Shown here: positions 38,264-49,558 of the stretch, piece by piece | Layout of the letters: each line of letters starts with the position of its first letter | How positions within the stretch are numbered: position 1 is the first letter of the stretch | NCBI RefSeq assembly: GCF_900636325.1 | Contig: NZ_LR134263.1 | Span: forward strand, 2,728,001-2,792,000 | Source of the DNA: Staphylococcus delphini | GTDB taxonomy: Bacteria; Bacillota; Bacilli; Staphylococcales; Staphylococcaceae | DNA: 64,000 bases | Direction of reading: 5' to 3' | Notes under the pieces: generated by a model | What the model saw: only the letters and a program-made list of their open reading frames with translations | The model's database searches: none | What the model was told of the DNA's origin: nothing | Position numbers and translations under genes: made by a program

Positions 38264-39088
38264 TTACATATTTTTAAGTAATTGAATCAGCCTGCGATAG
38301 TCACTTTCAGAGTGGAATGTAAAAGTAATCTCGCCTACATTTTTCTTCGTCGAAATTTCTACACTTGTGCCATATTGTTCTTTTAATTGTTGTTCATGTT
38401 GGCGAATCAGTGCAGGCTTTTTCGTCGTATGCTGTTGACGCGAGGTCGCTTGTTGCGCGCTACCTGTATGTTCGGCGACGCGTTGTTCCAAATATCTCAC
38501 GCTCCAAGACTCCCGGATGGCTAACTTTGCGTATTGTATCATCGTTTCGGGTGTTTTGAGTGCGAGTAGTGTGCGTCCATGTCCGCCTGAAAGTTGGCCT
38601 TCTCGTATTAAAGTCCTAATCTTAACAGGTAACTTGAGCAGTCTCAACATATTCGCTATATACGGTCTTGATTTGCCTAACCGTGCTGCGACCTCTTGTT
38701 GTGTCAGATTTAAATGTTGCATCAGTTGTTGATAACTTTCTGCCTCTTCTAAAGCATTTAAATCTTCACGTTGCAAGTTTTCGATAATCGCCAGTTCGCG
38801 CATCTCACCATCTGAAAATGGTTTAACGATAGCTGGAACGTGCGTTAAGCCTGCCTCTAGACTTGCCCGATAACGGCGTTCACCCGCTACGATATGATAC
38901 CCTTTGATCGCTTGCGTTACGATAATGGGCTGCAACACGCCATGCTGTGCAATCGATTGCGCAAGCTCTGTTAACTTTTCAGCATCAAACGTTTTGCGAG
39001 GTTGGTACGGATTCGGCCTAATTTCCGTCAATGCCAGTCGTTGAACTTGCTCGGCATCATTTTGTTGACTTTGCCATTTTTCGGTCAT
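38264..39088 (-). CDS. parB: ParB/Spo0J-like chromosome-partition protein
   Basis: 274 residues from MTEKWQSQ (ATG at 39088); the open frame extends over 100 codons upstream but that part is not ParB-like and overlaps the met promoter region. N-terminal ParB CTPase domain (RLALTEIRPNPYQPRK, GVLQPIIVTQ, GERRYRASLEAG), central helix-turn-helix (LTQQEVAARLGKSRPYIANML), C-terminal dimer region. No parA follows. A start at the ATG coding MFSENLEE, at about 39214, with AAGG upstream is a less likely alternative. Confidence 0.85.
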   Translation of the reverse strand: MTEKWQSQQNDAEQVQRLALTEIRPNPYQPRKTFDAEKLTELAQSIAQHGVLQPIIVTQAIKGYHIVAGERRYRASLEAGLTHVPAIVKPFSDGEMRELAIIENLQREDLNALEEAESYQQLMQHLNLTQQEVAARLGKSRPYIANMLRLLKLPVKIRTLIREGQLSGGHGRTLLALKTPETMIQYAKLAIRESWSVRYLEQRVAEHTGSAQQATSRQQHTTKKPALIRQHEQQLKEQYGTSVEISTKKNVGEITFTFHSESDYRRLIQLLKNM

Positions 39089-39215
39089 CCTTTTCACCAA
39101 CCCTTCAAATTTTTTACCATTCCATTTTACTGTTTGCACCATTGAGACACAAGCTTTTCTCCATGATTTTAAGTCGCGCCAAATTTCCCTCTCTTCTAAA
39201 TTTTCAGAAAACATG

Positions 39216-39244
39216 TTGACAACCTTTTTGTCATCGTGTAAAGT
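39216..39244 (+). promoter_or_regulatory. promoter of the metICFE operon
   Basis: TTGACA (39216-39221) and TAAAGT (39239-39244) with a 17-base spacer, preceding the T-box leader by a few bases. Confidence 0.8.
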
Positions 39245-39250
39245 GTGTTT

Positions 39251-39628
39251 TATCAAAGCACAACACCATATTCCTAAACACTGTAAAAAGGAAAGTAAAA
39301 CGTCCCCTGCATTTACAGAGAGCCTTCGTTCGCTGAGAGAAGGTATTGAAAGCACGTTTGAAAATGGCCTTGGAGTGTTGGTACCGATATGAGGTATCAC
39401 CGGGTTCGCCCGTTATAGCGACTCAGTATTCACATTTTGTGGCACGGTAAAGTATTCCAAAGGTATCCCTCACATTCCATATCTATCATACGCTTTACAG
39501 TGCACACAATTTCGCGTACTGGAAGAGGTGATTTGAGCAATCATGTCACGAACAAAGGTGGTACCACGAACAAGCTTTCGTCCTTTATATCTAATGTCTT
39601 ATTGGATCTAAAGGACGGAAGCTTTTTT
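39251..39628 (+). promoter_or_regulatory. methionine T-box leader with terminator
   Basis: A 375-base leader. The T-box sequence AAAGGTGGTACCACG is at 39554-39568, preceded by stem I with GAGAGAAGG-like motif near 39336 and a specifier loop CGATATGAGG in which ATG (39389-39391) is the likely Met codon. A terminator hairpin (AAGCTTTCGTCC, 39572, with GGACGGAAGCTTTTTT) ends at 39628. Uncharged tRNA-Met should favour the antiterminator and read-through into metI. Confidence 0.92.
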
Positions 39629-39652
39629 ATTTTTGAAGAGGAGGTTGAACTG

Positions 39653-40765
39653 ATGAAAGAAACGACACTGGCACAAATTGCGTTGACTCAAGATGACACT
39701 GGCGCTATCGCAAATCCAATTTATCTCTCTACGGCATACCAACATGAAGGACTCGGACTATCAACTGGATTTGACTACACACGAACTAAAAATCCGACGC
39801 GACAAGTTTTTGAAGATGCATTTGCGCGACTTGAAGGCGGTGTCGCGTCATTTGCGACGGCGAGTGGCATGGCAAGTATCCAATTGGTCTGTAATCTTTT
39901 TGAACCCGGAGATGAAATACTCGTCTCGTTTGACTTATACGGCGGCACGTTTCGACTATTTGAATTTTATGAAACGCAATATGGGCTTCGTTTTCACTAC
40001 ATCGATTTTGAAAATCCAGACGCTGTGAAAGCTGCCATCACACCGAAAACAAGAGCCTTATTTATAGAACCAATCTCAAATCCGTTGATGATTGAAATTG
40101 ACTTGACGCCTTATTACGACATAGCGTCAGAGCACGAGTTATTAATGATTATCGACAATACGTTTCTCACACCTTATTTGTCGACACCTTTACGCGACGG
40201 TGCAGATATCGTGTTACATTCAGCGACGAAATATATCGGTGGGCATAATGATGTCCTTGCTGGCGTCGTCACTGCGAAAGATGAAGTCCTTGCAGAAAAG
40301 TTAGGCCAATTTCACAACATGATTGGCGCGACACTTTCACCGATTGACAGTTACTTATTGTTACGTGGATTAAAGACATTACATCTTCGCGTCGAACGGT
40401 CACAACAAAATGCGCAACGATTTGCAGCAACTTGTGAAAATTTGGCAGGCATTCAAGACGTGCTCTATTGCGGACGAACAGGTATGTTAAGTTTACGTCT
40501 CGCACCTGGTTATAGTGTCGATCAATTGTTACGACAGTTGAAAGTATTGCGTTTTGCGGAAAGTCTAGGTGGCACAGAAACATTTATCACTTTCCCTTAT
40601 ACCCAAACACACATCGATATGCCAGATGAGGAGAAAGATCGTCGCGGCATTGACCAACACTTAATTCGACTTTCGATTGGTATTGAAGCTTATGAAGATA
40701 TTGAACAAGATTTCATTCAAGCACTAGAAAAATCTAAAGAGGTGAGCACAGATGACACGTTCTAA
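39653..40765 (+). CDS. metI: cystathionine gamma-synthase / O-acyl-homoserine thiol-lyase
   Basis: 370 residues from the ATG at 39653 after GAGGAGG; the longer open frame runs through the T-box and is not coding. PLP enzyme of the Cys/Met family: substrate-binding DYTRTKNPTRQVFEDA, PLP-lysine in HSATKYIGGHNDV. First enzyme of the transsulfuration route from cysteine to homocysteine. Overlaps metC by 14 bases. Controlled by the Met T-box. Confidence 0.93.
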   Translation: MKETTLAQIALTQDDTGAIANPIYLSTAYQHEGLGLSTGFDYTRTKNPTRQVFEDAFARLEGGVASFATASGMASIQLVCNLFEPGDEILVSFDLYGGTFRLFEFYETQYGLRFHYIDFENPDAVKAAITPKTRALFIEPISNPLMIEIDLTPYYDIASEHELLMIIDNTFLTPYLSTPLRDGADIVLHSATKYIGGHNDVLAGVVTAKDEVLAEKLGQFHNMIGATLSPIDSYLLLRGLKTLHLRVERSQQNAQRFAATCENLAGIQDVLYCGRTGMLSLRLAPGYSVDQLLRQLKVLRFAESLGGTETFITFPYTQTHIDMPDEEKDRRGIDQHLIRLSIGIEAYEDIEQDFIQALEKSKEVSTDDTF

Positions 40766-41927
40766 ACAAACTGAACTGATTCATGATACACAGCGTGGCG
40801 TCGCGTATCAATGTGCCAATCAACCGCTATATTATGCATCGACGTATCACCAACAACGATTAGGCGAGGCTGTTCCTTATGATTATGCGCGGAGTGGCAA
40901 TCCTAACCGCGAATTGCTCGAAACGAAACTCGCACAACTTGAAGGCGGAAAGCGAGCGTTCGCATTCAACTCTGGTATCGCCGCGATTACAGCTGTATTT
41001 TTAACGTTAAAAGCAGGCGACCACGTCATTTTACCGGATGATGTGTACGGTGGGACATTTCGACTTACAGAACAAATTTTATCGCGCTTTGGTCTGACAT
41101 TTACAACGGTGAATGCTGAAAATGTGGCAGAAATCCGTGCAGCGATTCGTCCGAACACACGACTCATCTACATAGAAACACCGTCGAATCCGCTGTTCAA
41201 AATTACAGATATTCGAAAAGTCGTTCATATTGCCCAAGTACACGACATTTTAGTAGCGGTGGACAATACGTTTATGACCCCGCTTTGCCAAAATCCACTG
41301 GCGCTCGGTGCGGATATCGTCATTCATAGCGCGACGAAGTTTTTAGGGGGTCATAGCGACCTCATTGCAGGCGCAGTCATTACAGATGATGACGCACTCG
41401 CCGAAGCACTGTATTTAATACAAAATGGCACAGGAACCGCTTTATCTGTTTATGACAGTTGGACGTTGACCCAACATCTGAAAACATTTGTCATCCGTTA
41501 TGAACAATCTGTCAAAAGTGCACAACGGATTTATCACTTTTTGGCGGAACATCCGGCGATTGCGCAAGTGTACTATCCAGGCAACAACATCGTACATCTC
41601 AAACAAGCTAAACATGGGGGTGCCGTTATTGGTTTCCGATTAAAAGATGAAACCTATGCGCAACGATTTGTCGATCAGCTCACTTTACCACTCGTCTCAG
41701 TCAGTCTCGGTGGTGTAGAAACGATTCTTTCACACCCTTATACGATGTCACATGCCGCCATCCCTCAAGAGATTCGAGAAGCGCGTGGCATTACGTTCGG
41801 ACTATTTCGATTGAGCGTTGGGTTGGAAGATGCTGATGAATTAATCGCCGACCTCGATCAAGCATTAAAGGAGGGATCCTATGAGTCGACTACTGAACGC
41901 ACTGAAAAACAATATTCTCGTCGCTGA
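40752..41927 (+). CDS. metC: cystathionine beta-lyase
   Basis: 391 residues. PLP enzyme paralogous to MetI: DYARSGNPNRELLE, PLP-lysine in HSATKFLGGHSDL, SLGGVETILSHPYTMSHA near the end. Splits cystathionine to homocysteine. GAGGTGAGC precedes the ATG. Its last 15 codons overlap metF by 47 bases, an unusually long overlap; the C-terminal tail ([14 protein letters not shown]) is extra to the family core. Confidence 0.93.
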   Translation: MTRSKQTELIHDTQRGVAYQCANQPLYYASTYHQQRLGEAVPYDYARSGNPNRELLETKLAQLEGGKRAFAFNSGIAAITAVFLTLKAGDHVILPDDVYGGTFRLTEQILSRFGLTFTTVNAENVAEIRAAIRPNTRLIYIETPSNPLFKITDIRKVVHIAQVHDILVAVDNTFMTPLCQNPLALGADIVIHSATKFLGGHSDLIAGAVITDDDALAEALYLIQNGTGTALSVYDSWTLTQHLKTFVIRYEQSVKSAQRIYHFLAEHPAIAQVYYPGNNIVHLKQAKHGGAVIGFRLKDETYAQRFVDQLTLPLVSVSLGGVETILSHPYTMSHAAIPQEIREARGITFGLFRLSVGLEDADELIADLDQALKEGSYESTTERTEKQYSRR

Positions 41928-43722
41928 TGGTGCGATGGGGACCATTCTCTACTCGGAAGGCTTAGACACCTGCCCTGAAGCATACAACCTGACACATCCT
42001 GATAAAGTTGAAAAGATTCATCGGTCATACATTCAAGCTGGCGCAGATGTCATTCAAACGAATACGTACGGTGCCAATTTTGAAAAATTACAACAGTTCG
42101 GATTGGAACACCAAGTCAAAGCCATTCATCAAGCTGCAGTAGCCATTGCCAAACGTGCGGCAGGACCTGACACATTCATCTTAGGGACGGTCGGTGGCTT
42201 TAGAAGTACAAAACAAGGCGAACTGTCACTGTCAGCCATTCAATATCACACGGACATTCAAGTCGATACGCTCGTTGCTGAAGGTGTCGATGGTCTGTTA
42301 TTCGAAACCTATTACGATGATGAAGAATTGCTCAATGCGATTAAGCAAACACGACAAAAGTACGACATTCCAATTATTGCGCAACTGACCGCTTCTAACA
42401 CACATTATTTAGTCAACGGTAAAGAGATTAACAGCGCATTACAACAATTGGTCAAAGCAGGTGCAGACATTGTCGGTTTGAATTGCCATCACGGCCCACA
42501 CCATATGAAGCGTACTTTTGGCCATATTGAATTGCCGAACAATGCGTACTTGTCGTGCTATCCGAATGCGAGCTTACTCGATATCGACCAGCAAACTTTT
42601 AAATATAGTGATAACGCGCAATACTTTGGTGAGACCGCGGAACAACTCATTCAAGAAGGGGTCCGGCTTATCGGTGGCTGTTGCGGGACGACACCTGATC
42701 ACATTCGCAAAATTAAAACAGCTGTCCAAGGGTTAAAGCCGATTCAAGAGAAAAAAGTCATTCCGATTCATCAAAAACAAACATCTGAAGCACCGAAGCC
42801 AACACGTCAAAACTTGGCAACGCGTGTACGAGAACGACCGACCATCATCGTCGAGCTCGATACACCGAAACATCTCGATACGACGAAATTTTTCCAAAAC
42901 GTCAAAGCTTTAGATGACGCCCAAATTGACGCTGTAACGTTAGCGGACAACTCTTTAGCAACGGTTCGCATCTCCAACATTGCAGCCGCGAGTTTAATCA
43001 AACAACAATACAACATCGAACCGCTCGTTCACATTACGTGTCGCGATCGCAACTTAATCGGACTGCAATCTCACCTCCTCGGTTTATCGTTAATCGGAGT
43101 CCATGAGATTTTAGCGATTACCGGAGACCCTTCGAAAGTCGGGCATCTCCCAGGGGCAACGAATGTGTATGACGTAAATTCAAAAGGATTGACCGAACTG
43201 GCACTCAGATTTAACAAAGGCGTGAACACTGACGGCGATACGTTAAAAGTCGCCACACAGTTCAACATCGCGGGAGGTTTTGACCCTCATGTGAGTAACA
43301 TCAAAGCCGCAGTCCGCAAAATGGAAACAAAAATTAAGAGCGGCATGCATTACTTTATTACACAGCCGGTCTTCACAAAAGAAAAAATTGTCGAGATTTA
43401 CGAAGCGACAAAGCATCTCGATGTCCCTATTTTTATTGGGATTATGCCGATTACAAGTTACAAAAATGCGTTGTTTTTACATCACGAAGTCCCTGGCATC
43501 AAAATGTCAGACGATGTACTCGCACAGTTTGAAGCTGTTGCCGATGATAGACAAGCAACGTATGAACTGAGTCTATCGCTTTGTAAATCACTTATCGACA
43601 CCGTCCATACGTATTTCAACGGCTTGTATTTAATTACACCGTTTGAGCGTATTGATTACTCATTAGAACTTGCAGCCTATTCGAAATCAATTACAACATC
43701 CCATCAGGAGGCGATTTTATGA
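41881..43722 (+). CDS. metF: bifunctional homocysteine S-methyltransferase / methylenetetrahydrofolate reductase
   Basis: 613 residues. N-terminal domain (1-about 285) is a zinc homocysteine methyltransferase: [14 protein letters not shown], zinc ligands in GLNCHHGP and [11 protein letters not shown]-terminal domain (about 320-613) is the FAD methylenetetrahydrofolate reductase ([29 protein letters not shown]). The fusion, as in other staphylococci, supplies methyl-folate and can methylate homocysteine. AAGGAGG precedes the ATG, inside metC. Overlaps metE by four bases. Confidence 0.94.
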   Translation: MSRLLNALKNNILVADGAMGTILYSEGLDTCPEAYNLTHPDKVEKIHRSYIQAGADVIQTNTYGANFEKLQQFGLEHQVKAIHQAAVAIAKRAAGPDTFILGTVGGFRSTKQGELSLSAIQYHTDIQVDTLVAEGVDGLLFETYYDDEELLNAIKQTRQKYDIPIIAQLTASNTHYLVNGKEINSALQQLVKAGADIVGLNCHHGPHHMKRTFGHIELPNNAYLSCYPNASLLDIDQQTFKYSDNAQYFGETAEQLIQEGVRLIGGCCGTTPDHIRKIKTAVQGLKPIQEKKVIPIHQKQTSEAPKPTRQNLATRVRERPTIIVELDTPKHLDTTKFFQNVKALDDAQIDAVTLADNSLATVRISNIAAASLIKQQYNIEPLVHITCRDRNLIGLQSHLLGLSLIGVHEILAITGDPSKVGHLPGATNVYDVNSKGLTELALRFNKGVNTDGDTLKVATQFNIAGGFDPHVSNIKAAVRKMETKIKSGMHYFITQPVFTKEKIVEIYEATKHLDVPIFIGIMPITSYKNALFLHHEVPGIKMSDDVLAQFEAVADDRQATYELSLSLCKSLIDTVHTYFNGLYLITPFERIDYSLELAAYSKSITTSHQEAIL

Positions 43723-45959
43723 CAATTAAAACAACAAACTTAGGATTCCCAAGACTTGGACACAAACGTGAATGGAAAAAAGCCATTGAGGGCTACTGGA
43801 ACAACAAAATTACAAAAGCTGAATTAGACGACACATTACAACAATTACACCGTTCTAACTTAGTATTACAACAAAACTGTAACTTAGATAGCGTACCTGT
43901 GGGCGACTTTTCATTATACGATCACATTTTAGATACATCTTTATTATTCAATATCATTCCAACGCGTTTCCAAGACCGTGACGTAGATGATGACTTACTA
44001 TTCGATATCGCACGCGGTAACAAGTCACACGTCGCAAGTGCACTTGTCAAATGGTTTAACACAAACTATCACTATATCGTACCTGAATGGGATAATGTGA
44101 CACCTCGCGTGAACCACAATCGTTTATTGGAACGTTTTAACGAAGCAAAAGCGCTTAATGTGAATGCACATCCTGTTATTGTCGGACCTGTGACATTCGT
44201 AGCACTTTCTAAAGGTGGCGCGCAATCATTTGAAGACAAAGTGCGTACGTTATTACCACTGTACGTTGAAGTATTACAATCACTCATCGATGCAGGGGCA
44301 GCACTCATTCAAATTGACGAACCGATTTTAGTGACAGATCAAGCGGCTGAATTAGAAGCCATTACACGTGAAGCATACGAGGCATTTGCGGAAGCTGATG
44401 TCGCAAAAGCGTTAGTCATTCAAACGTATTTCGAGCGTGCAAATGTGAAGTTTTTAAGTGCATTACCAGTCAAAGGTCTCGGATTAGACTTTGTACATGA
44501 TCGCGGCTACAACTTACAACAAATCGAAAATGGTGACTTTGACCGTTCAAAAACATTATTTGCGGGTATTATCGACGGTAGAAATGTATGGGCTGCAGAT
44601 GTTGAAGCGAAGAAAGCTTTAATCGAAAAATTATCACAATATTCCGATGATTTATATATCAATCCATCTTCTTCATTATTACACGTCCCTGTATCATTAG
44701 AAGACGAAACGTTAGCAGACGACATTCGCGACGGTTTAAGCTTTGCGACAGAAAAATTAGAAACGTTAGATGCATTGAAACGTGCTGTGAATGACAACGA
44801 TACTGAAGCATATGACCGTTTACATGCGCAATATACACGTTTCCAAAGCCAAGCGTTCAAAAACCTTGAGTATGATTTTGACAGTGTTCGTGCCGAACGT
44901 GCTTCTGCATTTTCTGAGCGTAAAGTCGTGCAACAACAACGCTTAAACTTACCAGATTTACCGACAACGACGATTGGTTCATTCCCGCAGTCACCAGAAG
45001 TGCGTAAACAGCGTGCAGATTGGAAAAATAACCGTATTTCTGATGAAGCGTACCGTCAATTTGTACAAGATGAAATTAAACGTTGGATTGAAATTCAAGA
45101 AGACATCGGTTTAGACGTCCTCGTACACGGTGAGTTTGAACGTAATGACATGGTCGAGTTCTTTGGTGAAAAGTTAGACGGCTTCCTCGTGACGAAATTT
45201 GGCTGGGTCCAATCATACGGCTCACGTGCGGTAAAACCACCAATCATTTACGGTGATGTAAAATGGACAGCGCCATTAACGATTGATGAAACTGTGTATG
45301 CGCAAAGCTTAACGGACAAACCGGTGAAAGGCATGCTGACAGGTCCTGTAACCATCTTAAACTGGTCGTTCGAACGTGTGGACATTCCTCGTTCAACAGT
45401 TCAAGATCAAATTGCGCTTGCGATTAACGAAGAAGTATTAGCGTTAGAAAAGGCAGGCATCCAAGTGATTCAAGTGGACGAACCAGCATTACGTGAAGGC
45501 TTACCATTACGCAAAGCATATCACGAAGATTATTTAGCGAAAGCGGTGCATAGCTTTAAACTGGCGACGTCTTCAGTTACAGATGAAACGCAAATCCATA
45601 CGCATATGTGCTATTCGCAATTCGGACAAATCATCCATGCGATTCACGACTTAGATGCAGACGTGATTTCAATCGAAACGTCGCGTAGCCATGGTGACCT
45701 CATTAAAGACTTTGAAGATATTGATTATGATTTAGGTATCGGGTTAGGCGTGTATGACATTCATAGTCCACGTATCCCGACAGAAGAAGAAATTACAACA
45801 GCAATTGAACGTGGTTTACAACAAATCGACCGTTCATTATTCTGGGTGAATCCAGACTGTGGTCTCAAAACACGTAAAGAAGATGAAGTGAAGGCCGCAT
45901 TGACAGTACTGGTTAACAGCGCACGCAAATTACGTCAAGAAGCTGTCGAAGCGAATTAA
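43719..45959 (+). CDS. metE: cobalamin-independent methionine synthase
   Basis: 746 residues, full length. Transfers methyl from 5-methyl-tetrahydropteroyl-tri-glutamate to homocysteine. N-terminal start [19 protein letters not shown] binds folate; C-terminal catalytic half has [20 protein letters not shown], zinc ligands in HTHMCYSQF and the late Cys in NPDCGLKTR. Last gene of the operon. The mdh gene that follows metE in S. aureus is absent; a terminator follows instead. Confidence 0.97.
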   Translation: MTIKTTNLGFPRLGHKREWKKAIEGYWNNKITKAELDDTLQQLHRSNLVLQQNCNLDSVPVGDFSLYDHILDTSLLFNIIPTRFQDRDVDDDLLFDIARGNKSHVASALVKWFNTNYHYIVPEWDNVTPRVNHNRLLERFNEAKALNVNAHPVIVGPVTFVALSKGGAQSFEDKVRTLLPLYVEVLQSLIDAGAALIQIDEPILVTDQAAELEAITREAYEAFAEADVAKALVIQTYFERANVKFLSALPVKGLGLDFVHDRGYNLQQIENGDFDRSKTLFAGIIDGRNVWAADVEAKKALIEKLSQYSDDLYINPSSSLLHVPVSLEDETLADDIRDGLSFATEKLETLDALKRAVNDNDTEAYDRLHAQYTRFQSQAFKNLEYDFDSVRAERASAFSERKVVQQQRLNLPDLPTTTIGSFPQSPEVRKQRADWKNNRISDEAYRQFVQDEIKRWIEIQEDIGLDVLVHGEFERNDMVEFFGEKLDGFLVTKFGWVQSYGSRAVKPPIIYGDVKWTAPLTIDETVYAQSLTDKPVKGMLTGPVTILNWSFERVDIPRSTVQDQIALAINEEVLALEKAGIQVIQVDEPALREGLPLRKAYHEDYLAKAVHSFKLATSSVTDETQIHTHMCYSQFGQIIHAIHDLDADVISIETSRSHGDLIKDFEDIDYDLGIGLGVYDIHSPRIPTEEEITTAIERGLQQIDRSLFWVNPDCGLKTRKEDEVKAALTVLVNSARKLRQEAVEAN

Positions 45960-45987
45960 TAGTAAGGTCACGCATATGAATTAACAT

Positions 45988-46035
45988 AACACACCCTAAA
46001 AGTATTGGTTGAACTTACTTTTAGGGTGTGTTTTT
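45988..46035 (+). terminator. metICFE terminator
   Basis: AACACACCCTAAAAGTA and TACTTTTAGGGTGTG form a long stem followed by TTTTT. Confidence 0.9.
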
Positions 46036-46076
46036 GTGAGTTGTTCGATTCGCTAATACATGAAAACCACATTTTT

Positions 46077-46165
46077 ACTGCTGATTTTTGTAATCTATCC
46101 ATACACATATACTGGAAATGCATCAGTAAACTCTATTTAAAATGGCTAAGATAACTAAAAATATA
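46077..46165 (-). pseudogene. fragment of a small membrane-protein gene, left copy of an island-flanking repeat
   Basis: These 89 bases are about 88 percent identical (11 mismatches counted by eye) to 52553-52641, the 3' half of the 69-residue membrane-protein gene at 52.6 kb, in the same orientation. On the minus strand it reads LFIFLVILAILNRVY, then an in-frame TGA, then CISSICVWIDYKNQQ. The 5' half is missing. Homology ends near 46165, just before the ars operon. Confidence 0.75.
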
Positions 46166-46238
46166 AATAATTTATAACTAAAGAAGTAGGTATTACATCC
46201 CAAACTTAAAAGCAGTAAACGAAATAACATAGACAGTA

Positions 46239-46250
46239 ATCTATATAGAT
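46239..46250 (+). promoter_or_regulatory. palindrome upstream of arsR, possible ArsR operator
   Basis: ATCTATATAGAT is a perfect 12-base palindrome 32 bases before the arsR ATG. ArsR repressors bind dyads at this position, but this sequence was not compared with a known site. Confidence 0.4.
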
Positions 46251-46282
46251 GTTAATATATGTTGAGCATAGGAGGTATATTC

Positions 46283-46597
46283 ATGTCTTATCAAGAAATA
46301 TCAGCAATATTAAAGGTTTTATCAGATCCAAGTAGGTTGGAAATACTAGATTTACTTTCTTGTGGCGAGTTATGTGCTTGCGACTTACTGAAACATTTTC
46401 AATTCTCACAACCTACGTTAAGCCATCATATGAAATCATTAGTAGGTAACAAGTTAGTTATTGCAAGAAAAGACGGCAACAAACACATGTATCGACTTAA
46501 TCATTCTATTTTAGATGATATCAATCAAAATTTACTCGTCATTAATACATCTAATCAACGCTGTATATGTAGAGATGTGAAATCAGGTGAATGTTGA
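46283..46597 (+). CDS. arsR: arsenical resistance repressor
   Basis: 104 residues from the ATG at 46283, preceded by GGAGGT. Winged helix SmtB/ArsR family with the metalloid site ELCACDLL and the recognition helix [13 protein letters not shown]. Nearly identical in feel to the pI258/pSX267 staphylococcal plasmid ArsR, including the C-terminal [12 protein letters not shown]. Represses the operon until arsenite or antimonite binds. The stop overlaps the arsB start (TGATG). Confidence 0.95.
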   Translation: MSYQEISAILKVLSDPSRLEILDLLSCGELCACDLLKHFQFSQPTLSHHMKSLVGNKLVIARKDGNKHMYRLNHSILDDINQNLLVINTSNQRCICRDVKSGEC

Positions 46598-47886
46598 TGA
46601 TTACCTTAGCAATTGTGATTTTTCTTTTAACTTTGACCTTTGTGATATGGCAGCCTAAAGGTTTAGATATTGGGATTACAGCTTTAATTGGCGCTATCGT
46701 TGCTATCATTACAGGAGTCGTAAGTTTTTCCGATGTATTAGAAGTCACGGGTATTGTTTGGAACGCTACTTTAACCTTTGTAGCTGTTATTCTGATTTCA
46801 TTAATATTAGATGAAATTGGTTTTTTTGAATGGTCTGCGATATATATGGTTAAGGCTTCAAACGGTAACGGATTAAAAATGTTTGTTTTAATCATGCTAC
46901 TTGGGGCAATTGTCGCAGCATTTTTCGCAAATGATGGTGCAGCTTTAATCTTAACGCCTATTGTATTAGCTATGGTAAGGAATCTAGGGTTTAATCCAAA
47001 ATCGATTTTCCCCTTTATTATTGCCAGTGGTTTTATTGCAGATACTACATCCTTACCCTTAATTGTAAGTAACTTAGTTAACATTGTTTCTGCAGATTAC
47101 TTCGATATTGGGTTTATTGAATATTTTAGTCGCATGATTATTCCTAATATATTCTCTCTTATTGCTAGTATTTTTATTTTATGGTTATATTTCAGAAAAT
47201 CTATACCTAAAACATTCGATACAGAAACGCTTTCAGATCCTAAAAATGCAATTAAAGACCCTAAATTATTTAAAATTTCATGGATTGTATTAGCAACACT
47301 ACTCGTGGGGTATCTAGTTAGTGAGTTAATTCAAATCCCAGTATCAATGATTTCAGGTATTATTGCTATTATCTTTGTACTATTCGCTCGTAAATCTAAA
47401 GCAGTTCAAACAAAACAAGTCATTAAAGGCGCACCATGGAATATCGTTCTATTTTCTATTGGTATGTACTTAGTTGTATTTGGTTTGAAAAACGTAGGAA
47501 TCACAACAATTTTAGCTGATGTATTATCCAATATTTCAAGTCATGGATTATTCAGCAGTGTTATGGGTATGGGCTTTATATCAGCCTTTTTATCATCAAT
47601 TATGAATAATATGCCTACAGTTTTAATAGATGCTATAGCAATTGGTCAATCCAACGCTACCGGCATATTAAAAGAAGGTATGGTTTATGCAAATGTTATA
47701 GGTTCAGATTTAGGACCTAAAATTACGCCAATTGGTTCTTTAGCGACATTATTGTGGCTACATGTCTTAACACAAAAAGGTGTGAAGATCTCATGGGGAA
47801 CATACTTTAAAACTGGAATTATCATGACTATTCCAGTGCTATTTGTTACACTCTTAGGTTTATACCTTACACTCATCATATTTTAA
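46597..47886 (+). CDS. arsB: arsenite efflux pump
   Basis: 429 residues from the ATG at 46597, matching the length of plasmid pI258 ArsB; an ATG two codons upstream is worse placed. About 12 membrane spans. [20 protein letters not shown] and [21 protein letters not shown] are hallmarks of the ArsB/NhaD ion-transporter fold. Expels arsenite and antimonite, driven by proton motive force since no arsA is present. Starts by overlapping arsR. Confidence 0.96.
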   Translation: MITLAIVIFLLTLTFVIWQPKGLDIGITALIGAIVAIITGVVSFSDVLEVTGIVWNATLTFVAVILISLILDEIGFFEWSAIYMVKASNGNGLKMFVLIMLLGAIVAAFFANDGAALILTPIVLAMVRNLGFNPKSIFPFIIASGFIADTTSLPLIVSNLVNIVSADYFDIGFIEYFSRMIIPNIFSLIASIFILWLYFRKSIPKTFDTETLSDPKNAIKDPKLFKISWIVLATLLVGYLVSELIQIPVSMISGIIAIIFVLFARKSKAVQTKQVIKGAPWNIVLFSIGMYLVVFGLKNVGITTILADVLSNISSHGLFSSVMGMGFISAFLSSIMNNMPTVLIDAIAIGQSNATGILKEGMVYANVIGSDLGPKITPIGSLATLLWLHVLTQKGVKISWGTYFKTGIIMTIPVLFVTLLGLYLTLIIF

Positions 47887-47903
47887 GAAAAGAGGCTTTA
47901 ATT

Positions 47904-48308
47904 ATGGATAGGAAAACAATTTATTTTATATGTACAGGCAACTCTTGTCGTAGCCAAATGGCTGAAGGTTGGGGCAAAACATTATTGGGTGCAGATTGGA
48001 ACGTCTATTCTGCTGGTATTGAAACTCATGGTGTTAATCCTAAAGCAATAGAAGCTATGAAAGAAGTAGATATTGATATATCAAGCCATACATCAGACTT
48101 GATTGATAATGATATTTTAAAACAATCCGATTTGGTCGTGACATTATGTAGCGATGCAGACAATCATTGTCCTATACTACCACCGAACGTAAAAAAAGAA
48201 CACTGGGGATTTGATGATCCAGCAGGTAAAGCGTGGTCAGAATTCCAACGCGTCAGAGATGAAATCGGCAAAAGAATTAAAGAATTCAATAGTCAAGCAA
48301 AGAATTAA
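47904..48308 (+). CDS. arsC: thioredoxin-coupled arsenate reductase
   Basis: 134 residues. Low-molecular-weight phosphatase fold: P-loop [15 protein letters not shown] with Cys10, and the redox pair Cys82/Cys89 in [11 protein letters not shown], the triad of the S. aureus pI258 enzyme. Reduces arsenate to arsenite for export by ArsB. 17 bases after arsB. The last three residues extend past the plasmid version. Confidence 0.96.
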   Translation: MDRKTIYFICTGNSCRSQMAEGWGKTLLGADWNVYSAGIETHGVNPKAIEAMKEVDIDISSHTSDLIDNDILKQSDLVVTLCSDADNHCPILPPNVKKEHWGFDDPAGKAWSEFQRVRDEIGKRIKEFNSQAKN

Positions 48309-48331
48309 CATCGAAATAAAAGGGGGTTTTT

Positions 48332-49495
48332 ATGTATAAATATATAAATATATTTGTTGTAGCATTAAAGCTTGGTTTAATATCATTCGGTGGACCTACT
48401 GCCCATTTAGGCTATTTTTATGATGAATATGTAAAAAAAAGAAAGTGGCTTGATGAAAAAGAGTATTCTGATCTGGTGGCACTATGCCAGTTTTTACCCG
48501 GTCCTGCAAGTAGCCAAGTAGGTATTGGGATAGGAACGATAAGAGGTGGCGTCTGGGGCGGTATAATCTCATTTATCGGATTTACGCTCCCTTCTGTAAT
48601 CATACTCATGATTTTTTCGACGCTATTTACAAATAGTGATACAAGTTTTACTTGGATGCAAGGTTTAAAACTCGTAGCTGTTGCTATTGTAGCTCAAGCT
48701 ATTATCGGAATGGGTAAAAAATTAGCAGATACCAAAACCACTGTTGCATTGGCATTGTTCGTTCTCATATTATCATTAGTAATCAATAACATTTATATAC
48801 AAGTCATTGGACTATCAATAACCGGCGTATATGGCCTCGTCTTTTTAAAACAAAATTCAACAAATAGAACTAAAATTAAAAACAAATTATTTACGTTACC
48901 TAAAAGCTTAGGTTTTGTTTCATTATCATTATTCTTTTTACTATTAACCGTCTTACCTATAGCGAGTTCTATGACAAATCATCTATGGCTAAAAATGTTT
49001 GATAGCTTTTATAGATCAGGTTCATTAGTTTTTGGGGGAGGACATGTGGTCTTACCTTTATTGAAGAATGAGTTTGTACCATCAGGATTAATATCGCCCG
49101 ATAACTTCATAACGGGTTATGCTGCTGCTCAAGCTGTCCCCGGACCTCTATTTACATTTGCTTCATATATTGGGATGTCTATAGAGAGCATTGGAGGAGC
49201 GATATTGGCTACGATTGCTATTTTCCTACCAGCATTTCTTTTGTTATTTGGAATTCTTCCATTCTGGGATAATATTAAATCTAATATTTATGCTGAAGGT
49301 TTTTTAAAAGGGATAAGTGCAGGTGTCGTCGGCATTCTTATTGCCGCTTTTTATAACCCGATTTGGACTTCAACGATTCAATCAGAATTAGATTTTGCTT
49401 TAGCCAGCTTATTGTTCGTATTGTTAATGTATTTCAAAATGCCTTCTTGGGCTATTGTATTGGTAGGTATAATCTTAGGCGTCCTATTTTATTAA
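48332..49495 (+). CDS. chrA: chromate transporter, two-domain ChrA
   Basis: 387 residues with two homologous CHR halves of about six spans each. N-half motif SFGGPTAHLGYFYDEYVKKRKW and LCQFLPGPASSQVGIGIG; C-half motif GSLVFGGGHVVLPLLKNEFV and YAAAQAVPGPLFTFASYIG. AGGGGG precedes the ATG, 23 bases after arsC, so it probably belongs to the ars transcript. Family members export chromate; joining it to ars gives a combined oxyanion module. The true substrate is inferred. Confidence 0.88.
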   Translation: MYKYINIFVVALKLGLISFGGPTAHLGYFYDEYVKKRKWLDEKEYSDLVALCQFLPGPASSQVGIGIGTIRGGVWGGIISFIGFTLPSVIILMIFSTLFTNSDTSFTWMQGLKLVAVAIVAQAIIGMGKKLADTKTTVALALFVLILSLVINNIYIQVIGLSITGVYGLVFLKQNSTNRTKIKNKLFTLPKSLGFVSLSLFFLLLTVLPIASSMTNHLWLKMFDSFYRSGSLVFGGGHVVLPLLKNEFVPSGLISPDNFITGYAAAQAVPGPLFTFASYIGMSIESIGGAILATIAIFLPAFLLLFGILPFWDNIKSNIYAEGFLKGISAGVVGILIAAFYNPIWTSTIQSELDFALASLLFVLLMYFKMPSWAIVLVGIILGVLFY

Positions 49496-49525
49496 TAAAA
49501 AACAATTAAAATGCTTATAATCTAC

Positions 49526-49558
49526 CTCCCCCTTTATGATAAATTAAGGGGGATTATT
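49526..49558. terminator. bidirectional terminator after chrA
   Basis: CCCCCTTTAT and ATTAAGGGGG form a tight hairpin followed by ATTATT; it ends inside the last codons of the convergent recombinase-like gene. Confidence 0.7.

Noticed and set aside
39089..39400. Longer N-terminus for the ParB-like protein
   Set aside because: The extra 104 codons overlap the met promoter and T-box stem region and do not resemble ParB.
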